DNA of 8,684 bases from Bacteroides sp. GTDB taxonomy: Bacteria; Bacteroidota; Bacteroidia; Bacteroidales; Bacteroidaceae. A model generated the notes under the pieces. It made no database searches and was not told the origin of the DNA. It saw only the letters and a program-made list of their open reading frames with translations. The DNA is taken from assembly GCA_019412865.1 (NCBI GenBank), contig DXOJ01000847.1, positions 1 through 8,684 of the forward strand, read 5' to 3'. Positions 1 through 5,511 of the stretch are shown piece by piece; positions within the stretch are counted from its first letter, which is position 1, and each line of letters starts with the position of its first letter. The translations under genes were made by a program, and so were the position numbers.

Positions 1-158
1 CGAATGATATAAAATCAAATGATAACAATTTAACTAATTATTTGAAAGAAGAAAATAAAGAATTAAAGGAAGAAGTGAAGCGTCTTATACAAGAAAATGC
101 TAAGCTATCTGCTAGATTGGAGTTATACCACGGCAACAGGGCCGAAGCTGCCGGATGA
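1..158 (+). CDS. C-terminus of an unidentified coiled-coil (leucine-zipper) protein, partial
   Basis: The plus-strand frame is open from the window edge (first full codon at 3) to TGA at 156-158 and encodes 51 visible residues. They form an ideal two-stranded coiled coil. Leucines occur every seven residues (codons starting 42, 63, 84 and 105), and the alternating a positions carry Asn, Val, Asn, Leu (54, 75, 96, 117). The surrounding residues are Lys/Glu rich, and a short tail ending in RAEAAG follows the zipper. Polar Asn at a positions is typical of parallel dimeric zippers. Small Bacteroides DNA-binding proteins (XRE or phage-repressor type) often end in such a segment, so a dimeric regulator is a reasonable guess, but no DNA-binding domain is in view and the family is not identified. 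It points towards the PUL operon and is stopped by the terminator at 371-404. An open frame of this length could arise by chance in AT-rich DNA; the regular heptads make it likely to be real. Confidence 0.6.
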   Translation, partial: NDIKSNDNNLTNYLKEENKELKEEVKRLIQENAKLSARLELYHGNRAEAAG

Positions 159-187
159 CGATTATAAAAGGCGGGAAATGGAAAGAT

Positions 188-248
188 CGGTAAACACACA
201 CAAACATGAATATCAGTAAGTTATAATTATGTTTTAAGACGTTTACCG
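188..248. repeat. Nested, symmetric inverted repeat
   Basis: CGGTAAAC (188-195) is the exact reverse complement of GTTTACCG (241-248). Inside it, AAACAT (202-207) is the exact reverse complement of ATGTTT (229-234). The unmatched spacers on both sides are exactly 6 nt (196-201 and 235-240), so the whole forms two 20-nt arms with 14 matched positions around a 21-nt loop. As RNA it would be a hairpin with a symmetric 6x6 internal loop; as DNA it could be a paired binding site for a dimeric protein. It starts 30 nt after the stop codon of the coiled-coil gene. No U-run follows, so it is not an intrinsic terminator. Function unknown. Confidence 0.45.
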
Positions 249-370
249 GGACTAAATCGGGACAATATAATATAAAATAACCGTATTACGAATAATGTAG
301 GAAGCTGATAATCTGATCCTTATAGAAGCGAAGAAAAGAGTATTCAAATCGGATCTCCGCAACTAAAGAA

Positions 371-404
371 AAGAAGAATCGCAGAAATGCGGTTCTTCTT
401 TTTT
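371..404 (+). terminator. Strong rho-independent terminator (possibly bidirectional)
   Basis: A 13-bp stem (371-383 with 388-400, a single T-G wobble) closes a GAAA tetraloop (384-387) and runs directly into a T tract (399-404). It ends transcription coming from the left, including the coiled-coil gene. Read on the minus strand, the same stem has one A-C mismatch and is followed by TTCTTTAGTT. It may therefore also stop read-through from the convergent PUL operon, whose last gene ends at 545. Confidence 0.85.
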
Positions 405-427
405 ATGACGACTCTTCCCTACTGTTT

Positions 428-557
428 TTATTCACAACCCTATTTTAGTTATCAACAAGGATATTAACAAAGTTATTAACAGGTTAATAAACTAGAAACA
501 AACATATTAACCTGTTTTCACCATTTCCTATCAACAAGGCAGATTTAGTTATTCACA
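428..557. other. Cluster of DnaA-box-like 9-mers; candidate replication-origin-type region
   Basis: Compared with the DnaA box TTATNCACA, two perfect copies flank the region: TTATTCACA at 428-436 and 549-557. Between them lie TTATCAACA (449-457), ATATTAACA (461-469), TTATTAACA (473-481), an opposite-strand TTATTAACC (490 to 482), ATATTAACC (504-512) and CTATCAACA (528-536). Spacings between successive starts are 21, 12 and 12 on the left and 24 and 21 on the right, which suggests helical phasing. The outer parts are also direct repeats: TTATTCACAAC (428-438, 549-559), TATCAACAAGG (450-460, 529-539) and TTTAGTTAT (444-452, 544-552). The last box overlaps the final codons of the GH88 gene. An AT-rich run at 263-281 could serve as an unwinding element. 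This organisation is typical of chromosomal, plasmid or integrative-element origins. Only the two outer boxes match the consensus exactly, and no dnaA, dnaN or rep gene is in view. Confidence 0.55.
473..516. repeat. Palindrome and overlapping 12-bp inverted repeat inside the DnaA-box cluster
   Basis: TTATTAAC (473-480) and GTTAATAA (483-490) form a perfect palindrome around AG. The right part of this palindrome is reused: AACAGGTTAATA (478-489) is the exact reverse complement of TATTAACCTGTT (505-516), with a 15-nt spacer. The two pairings exclude each other. No T tract follows on either strand, so a transcription terminator is unlikely. Palindromic, divergently oriented boxes at the centre of a DnaA-box array fit an origin core. 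Confidence 0.6.
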
Positions 558-1813
558 ACTCCGGATTTCGTTAAAAACAAATCCGAGGAGAGCATTTTAT
601 TATACCTGACTAACGCTTCCAAAAAATAATAATCAGCATATATCAATGGAACATCCACTTCGTTATTCCCTGGAAAATTGCCAACGCTATGTTTTAAAAT
701 AAAATTGTGGTTCTCATTTTCTTTTGCCCTATAACAATCTGTACTTAGATTATTTAATATTTTTATAGCTGCATCGTAATAAATCCGTTTATGATCTATC
801 TTAGAAACATAACCACACAATTCAAATAGAGCAGAAGCCACAACACATGCTGCCGATACATCGCGGGGAATCCTCCTATAATCGAAGGGGTTATATTTAA
901 AGTCAGGATTAAATCCTTCCTCACCGACATTAAAATCCCAATATGGGATACCATCATCAGGAAGATTTTTATGATTCAGAAAAAAGTCAGCCATATTGAT
1001 AGCAGTCCGCAGAAAACGTTCATCTTTAGTATATCTATAGACCATTGTGAACGAATAAACTCCCCATGCTTGTCCACGAGCCCAAGTAGAATTATCAGCA
1101 AACCCCTGAGCTGTCTGTCGATGTAATACATCACCAGTATCAGGGTCATAGTTTACTACATGATAACAACTGAAATCCGGGCGAATCTGATTCTTCATCG
1201 TTTTCTCGGCATGACTTACCGCTATATTCCAATAAACAGAATCATTTGTAGCCTGAGTGGCCCAGAATAACAATTCCAAATTCATCATATTATCGATTAT
1301 CACAGGGAATTTCCAATTATTCTTCCCTCCAACCGACATTCTCGCATCCCACGATTGAATGCATCCCACATTATATGAATACCGTTTACACAATGACCTT
1401 GCAGATTGAACAAGTATAGGAATATATTCAGGATTAGCAGTCAGACGAAACCCATTGCCATAACTACAATACATCATAAACCCGACATCATGATGCCCTA
1501 CAAAATACTGAATATCTTTCAGGCTATCCGTCCATTTCATAGCTTCATCTTTCCAACTATTATTCTTTGTATACTCATACAAATACCATAATGCACCCGG
1601 CCAAAACCCGGACGTCCAGTCCTCAGCTGATACACACCACAGTCTGCCTTGTTTCACCGTACGAGGAAAACAATTTATATCCATAGCTTTATCAAGCATA
1701 TTCCGATATTGTTTTTCTGCCAATTCAAAGTTATTTTTTACCATAACCTGACATTTACCCTCCCATATAACGACAGAAAGAGTCAAAAATAGAATCGTTA
1801 GTTTTATTTTCAT
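545..1813 (-). CDS. GH88 unsaturated glucuronyl hydrolase
   Basis: This 422-aa protein has the features of family GH88. Such enzymes hydrate the double bond of the 4,5-unsaturated uronic acid left at the non-reducing end by polysaccharide lyases, and so release that sugar. Visible hallmarks are W-T-S-G-F-W-P-G (66-73), HHDVGF with D109 (the family's first catalytic Asp), IIDNMMNL with D174 (the second, general acid/base Asp), WARGQAWG (244-251) and a C-terminal G-N-x-x-x-V-D-V-P-L-I-Y-A-D-Y-Y region (about 383-396), in an alpha6/alpha6 barrel of normal family length. The N-terminus (MKIKLTILFLTLSVV) is a signal peptide. Cys21 follows a poor lipobox, so periplasmic export is more likely than lipidation. 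It is the last gene of the operon, 18 nt after the heparinase-like lyase, and would consume the products of both lyases. Linkage and sulfation preference cannot be read from the sequence. GH105 is the nearest alternative, but the HDVGF and IIDNMMNL motifs favour GH88. Confidence 0.92.
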   Translation of the reverse strand: MKIKLTILFLTLSVVIWEGKCQVMVKNNFELAEKQYRNMLDKAMDINCFPRTVKQGRLWCVSAEDWTSGFWPGALWYLYEYTKNNSWKDEAMKWTDSLKDIQYFVGHHDVGFMMYCSYGNGFRLTANPEYIPILVQSARSLCKRYSYNVGCIQSWDARMSVGGKNNWKFPVIIDNMMNLELLFWATQATNDSVYWNIAVSHAEKTMKNQIRPDFSCYHVVNYDPDTGDVLHRQTAQGFADNSTWARGQAWGVYSFTMVYRYTKDERFLRTAINMADFFLNHKNLPDDGIPYWDFNVGEEGFNPDFKYNPFDYRRIPRDVSAACVVASALFELCGYVSKIDHKRIYYDAAIKILNNLSTDCYRAKENENHNFILKHSVGNFPGNNEVDVPLIYADYYFLEALVRYNKMLSSDLFLTKSGVVNN

Positions 1814-1831
1814 AATTGCATTCTGTTTTTA

Positions 1832-4246
1832 CTATCGTTCATTAAACAATGGAAACATCAAAGGTCGCACAGCCCTTTCTTCTTTCTTTTCCGAAATCCT
1901 GATCCATTCTCCAGGTTTTATTACAACTTCTTTTTTAAACGGTTCACGAATAATAATCCCAAATTCTTCTTCTCCTGCATTCAGTACAATAATAGAATCA
2001 CCAGTTTGTTGCAACACAACATCTGCCGGGTTAGAGAAATGAAAAGCAAATGTCCCATCATGATAGTCTGAAGCTCCCCATATTCCTATATTTACAGAAT
2101 TTGCATATACCTTGCTCTGCCTTATGACTACTCCTTTAGCTTTTACACCAACATTACCAACCAAAACAGATTGATAACCGAACACAGACTGGTTATTCTT
2201 TTTATCTAATACCACCTCTGCAATTTCTTCATTTGTAAAAATCCGCTGTCCCCAAATCAATTTCTCCGAACTAACATCTATATTTTCTGTACCAAACTTT
2301 GGCCTTTCATTTTTATACGGATATAAAAATGTAGCAAAAGCTGCCGGAGCTTCCTGTTTTTTGCGAAAACGTACAGTTGGAATAGGACGATGTTCTATGG
2401 GATACCAACCTAATAAAGGATTTTTTTGCCCTTGGATTATTTCCGTTTGCAAGTTTTCTTTATCTATTGCATAGATACCAATTTGTATGCTATCGTTGCG
2501 TTCACTATGCACATAATGATCATCCGGGTTCAATACAGCCGCCGGAGCATCAAGATGAAAATGTGCATCGAATACATGTTCTCCGCTACCCTCCAGTTGA
2601 TCTATAATCAAAGCGTAATAAGGTTTAAGATACAATACGTTCCGGATATGAGTCACTGTTGTATCCCGATCATTCATCCATATTTGGGGTTGGTAACTTT
2701 TCTTCGGGTTATATACATTAGTTACATATCCGTCGGTATAACTAGAAGAAACATAATCAAATAAAGGAGTTGTGCAAAAAAGATTGTCTACCGGAGAATA
2801 TAGTTCAGGAATCACCTTATTTCGATATTGCCATTTTCCATCTACTATAATAGTATTGTGTGAAGGAGTATTAATTGAAAAACGCCTCCAATCAGACTGA
2901 TCATAAGGATACTTCCCCGGATCAAATAATAAGTCTTTTCCCCATGCTTTTAGTACTATTTGCAGTTTCTCCTGTTCAGCGTGACCAATCCCCTGCGGTC
3001 CCCCTCTAAAGAATAAAAACATACCGTTATCTTTCCAGCCGCTCCGCATCATATAAAATCCTGCATGATTCAGATATGTTGTAGCGGGTAGTTCTTCACC
3101 TTCCTCCCCATCTGACACGATCCATGCCAATACCGGATCATATCCAATCTTCAAACCTTCTTTTGATATTTCCTTAATATTTTTCAGACTGGAGTCATTG
3201 GTCCTCACATGATCCCCCCATTGATCCATAAGTAAAACCGGTGCCCGATACATATCCAGTAATCTGGATGTAAACTCCTCAGGCAGTCTGATATCATTTA
3301 TTTTAGCAATATCATATAATTGCTTATAGGTAGCAACCACCCCGTAATGATAACTAGGCGATAGCTCAGCCTGCAATCCATCAGGAGGCACTACTCTTTT
3401 AATTTCATTCATATAACGGTCAATCGCAATTACACGCCATTCTTCTGATTTTTTAAATTCCTGAAATACACAGCCAATAGTATATAATGCAGCACATTCC
3501 GTCGTCACATGATTTCCCGTACGAGTAGCGTCTTTCAATAGCGTATTTTTAAGATGCTCTGCATGTTCATAAATCAACTTCAAATAAAGCATATTATCTT
3601 CTGCTGTAAACAGTACAGAATTTCGAAATGTCAAATATGCATTAAGCCATGTTCGTATTCTTATTGCTGTATCCAGACTTCTCCAGACAGGCTTCACGGA
3701 TAAAGAATTATCCTTGGCAAAGTCATACATAAACCAAATCCATTTCTTCAAATACTTTTCGTTACCCGTCTTTTGATATGCTACTACAAGTTTATTCAAA
3801 AAGTTGATACGAGACACACAACTATAAGTCCATTCAATTGCATAATTGGGATCACTACTCTTTCTCGGATTAAACAACCAGTCGAAATGTTCTCCCATAT
3901 ATACCTGCCCTTGCACATAAGGTCGTTTGATGTTTATATCATCACAAATATAATGCATACAAATACTGTCAGCCGATATATCTGTTTCGTTTGACACCCG
4001 CCCTGCAACAAACGGTTTTTTGAACCATTTACCTGTATCAGCCAACCTTTTATATTGAAGCAAAAAAACTTTTGCAGAAGAATAGTCTCTTTCTTCTACA
4101 TCGACCCTCACATTCTCCAGCCCCGGCATATCAAGTCTGAGTAAACTAAAGAACAGAGAATCAGAGCACAGCCAATCATGACCAAATATTTTGCAAGGGA
4201 GAAAACCTCCCATGCAAAATATCAGAACCAATATTTTTTTTCTCAT
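1832..4246 (-). CDS. Heparinase II/III-superfamily polysaccharide lyase (PL12-like or related family)
   Basis: This large exported lyase is 804 aa from the ATG at 4246, or 806 aa from an in-frame GTG at 4252. Positions below use the 806-aa numbering. A signal peptide (about 1-24) is followed by an all-helical region (about 110-385) containing GNH (246-248) and ELSPSYHYG (296-304). A beta-rich heparinase II/III domain (about 390-620) follows, with GIGHAEQEKL (421-430), DPGKYPYD (444-451) and SHNT (464-467). Asn247, Tyr301 and His424 occupy the places of the Asn/Tyr/His catalytic set of PL12 heparinase III. The usual H-A-D is H-A-E here. A further ~180 residues of C-terminal beta-rich sequence make it longer than typical PL12 enzymes. 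The superfamily also contains families acting on alginate, chondroitin/hyaluronan, gellan and ulvan. With no sulfatase nearby, heparan sulfate is not the favoured substrate, and the family number is left open. The GTG start would overlap the preceding stop by 4 nt (GTGA); the ATG gives a more ordinary MRKK signal peptide. Confidence 0.85.
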   Translation of the reverse strand: MRKKILVLIFCMGGFLPCKIFGHDWLCSDSLFFSLLRLDMPGLENVRVDVEERDYSSAKVFLLQYKRLADTGKWFKKPFVAGRVSNETDISADSICMHYICDDINIKRPYVQGQVYMGEHFDWLFNPRKSSDPNYAIEWTYSCVSRINFLNKLVVAYQKTGNEKYLKKWIWFMYDFAKDNSLSVKPVWRSLDTAIRIRTWLNAYLTFRNSVLFTAEDNMLYLKLIYEHAEHLKNTLLKDATRTGNHVTTECAALYTIGCVFQEFKKSEEWRVIAIDRYMNEIKRVVPPDGLQAELSPSYHYGVVATYKQLYDIAKINDIRLPEEFTSRLLDMYRAPVLLMDQWGDHVRTNDSSLKNIKEISKEGLKIGYDPVLAWIVSDGEEGEELPATTYLNHAGFYMMRSGWKDNGMFLFFRGGPQGIGHAEQEKLQIVLKAWGKDLLFDPGKYPYDQSDWRRFSINTPSHNTIIVDGKWQYRNKVIPELYSPVDNLFCTTPLFDYVSSSYTDGYVTNVYNPKKSYQPQIWMNDRDTTVTHIRNVLYLKPYYALIIDQLEGSGEHVFDAHFHLDAPAAVLNPDDHYVHSERNDSIQIGIYAIDKENLQTEIIQGQKNPLLGWYPIEHRPIPTVRFRKKQEAPAAFATFLYPYKNERPKFGTENIDVSSEKLIWGQRIFTNEEIAEVVLDKKNNQSVFGYQSVLVGNVGVKAKGVVIRQSKVYANSVNIGIWGASDYHDGTFAFHFSNPADVVLQQTGDSIIVLNAGEEEFGIIIREPFKKEVVIKPGEWIRISEKKEERAVRPLMFPLFNER

Positions 4247-4248
4247 TT

Positions 4249-5511
4249 TCACAAGTTAGGATATTTAGACATCTTACGATCGGTCACTCTCATTAACGTT
4301 GCAAAATTCCATCCATGATGAGACACCCTGTTCCCTTTATATCCTCCAAGTACAGGTTGAAAACTACCGACAAATGATTTATATTCATCGTTAAAATAAT
4401 CATTCATAGCCTCATACAAATCTGTAGGAGCATCCTTGCTTCTTACCTTATCTGTCGCAAAAGTCCAATGTGGCCACTCCGTACGATGTAACTCATAGTA
4501 AAGCAAATAATCCAATGCCTTTTTTAACGATTTCTCTCCAGACTGCCATGTAAACAAATTCACTCCAATCGTGTTATATGCCAATTGAGCTGATAATGTA
4601 ATAGGCGTCAGTGCATAATAAGTATACCATAATCCATTCGCTTCTCTTCTTGTTTCATTGGGCATTGCTCCGTCTGCCGATATACATTTCGGAAGACGTG
4701 CCGGTATTCTATCAAGTTCCTCCTTTACTTTATCGTTCACTTCTAATATATGATAGGCCATAGCAGTGGCAAAAAGCCCCCAGTCTCCCCAATTATTAGA
4801 TTTGGTTCTGATTAATCGGAATGATTGCGGTAAAGCCACCGTTTGTATCCATGTCTTGAACGCAGTCTTTTCTGCTACAGTCCAAATCTCTTGTCCCAGC
4901 AACAAATCGGCGGCAATCATCATCTGTGAAATCAGATTTGCAGCAGTGAGTACCGTTCCGGTAGCATTTCCGTCTTTATCATTTTCTGTTATCGTTGTAT
5001 TTATCGTAGCCCACGCATTCAGGAAATAGATAGCCTTATTTCCGTATTTCTCATTGCCGGTCAATGCGTATGCCAAAGCATTGGCATACGCCGCATGACA
5101 ATCAAGCGCTAGCCCCTGTTTAGCATCAATATTCTCATCCTGACCATCATAAAAAGCAGGAGTATGAAAATCGGCCACAGCTTCATGTTCTCTATCCTGA
5201 TAAGAATCGGCCAACTCGATAAGCTTATTATAAGCACTTTTCCAAGGTTCCTCTTTCTTATTGATTTGTCCGGCAACAAACTCAATTTGAGCCTGTGTGT
5301 GGAATCTGGGAAATTGCGAACTTTGGGAGACCGGTACCACCAAATCATCCTCTTCCGGTTCTCCCGGCTCCTCCGGTTCGGGCTCTTTAGCATTTGCATA
5401 CTCTTCTATCACAGGAACCTGAAATTCAGTACAAGATTCGAAACTAAACGATAATGCTACGACGAGTAATATATTAATATAAAAATAGATTGCTTTCATA
5501 TACTGTATCAT
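4249..5511 (-). CDS. Alginate-lyase-superfamily lipoprotein (PL38-like polysaccharide lyase)
   Basis: This 420-aa protein is a predicted uronate-polysaccharide lyase with an (alpha/alpha) toroid fold, cutting 1,4-linked uronic acids by beta-elimination. After a signal peptide and Cys27 (F-E-S-C, a weak lipobox accepted in Bacteroidetes) comes an acidic Pro/Glu tether (42-56). The catalytic domain fills about 65-415. Motifs include ALDCHAAYANALAYALTG (135-152, with H139), SNNWGDWG (238-245, the NN pair matching the Asn-Asn-His-type motif of alginate lyases), DGAMPNETRRE (280-290) and LWYTYYAL (294-301), which are the expected neutralising and catalytic residues. Known PL38 members act on glucuronan or mannuronan-rich alginate, so either is possible; the PL38 assignment is from recall of motifs, not alignment. 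Its ATG overlaps the TGA of the upstream lipoprotein gene (ATGA, 5508-5511), indicating translational coupling. A second in-frame ATG at 5499 (Met5) gives a cleaner MKAIYF signal peptide and could be the true start. The acidic linker suggests an outer-membrane-tethered enzyme. Confidence 0.8.
   Translation of the reverse strand: MIQYMKAIYFYINILLVVALSFSFESCTEFQVPVIEEYANAKEPEPEEPGEPEEDDLVVPVSQSSQFPRFHTQAQIEFVAGQINKKEEPWKSAYNKLIELADSYQDREHEAVADFHTPAFYDGQDENIDAKQGLALDCHAAYANALAYALTGNEKYGNKAIYFLNAWATINTTITENDKDGNATGTVLTAANLISQMMIAADLLLGQEIWTVAEKTAFKTWIQTVALPQSFRLIRTKSNNWGDWGLFATAMAYHILEVNDKVKEELDRIPARLPKCISADGAMPNETRREANGLWYTYYALTPITLSAQLAYNTIGVNLFTWQSGEKSLKKALDYLLYYELHRTEWPHWTFATDKVRSKDAPTDLYEAMNDYFNDEYKSFVGSFQPVLGGYKGNRVSHHGWNFATLMRVTDRKMSKYPNL

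Larger units (their letters stand above)
159..427. other. Intergenic region between the coiled-coil gene and the DnaA-box cluster
   Basis: No convincing gene is present. The stretch holds a nested inverted repeat (188-248), two direct copies of CGGGAC (247-252 and 258-263), an AT-only-like run (about 263-281) and the intrinsic terminator at 371-404. No Bacteroides-type promoter (TTTG at -33 with TAnnTTTG at -7) is seen on the plus strand. The region is long enough to make a leader or small RNA ending at the terminator, but nothing in the sequence demands one. Confidence 0.5.

Noticed and set aside
188..248. Invertible promoter (phase-variation switch) flanked by inverted repeats
   Set aside because: The spacer between the arms is far shorter than in known Bacteroides invertons, and no promoter elements lie inside it.
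330..358. tRNA-3'-end-like string (TTCAAATC followed by GGATCTCCGC), possible tRNA or integrase attachment site
   Set aside because: The bases before the T-loop-like stretch cannot form a T stem, and no D or anticodon arms are found upstream. An att-site remnant of a tRNA gene cannot be excluded without a second copy elsewhere in the genome.
478..516. Inverted repeat 478-489/505-516 as the terminator of the PUL operon
   Set aside because: On the minus strand the stem is followed by AATAACTTTG, not a T tract, and the stem is AT-rich. The terminator at 371-404 is a better candidate for stopping the operon.
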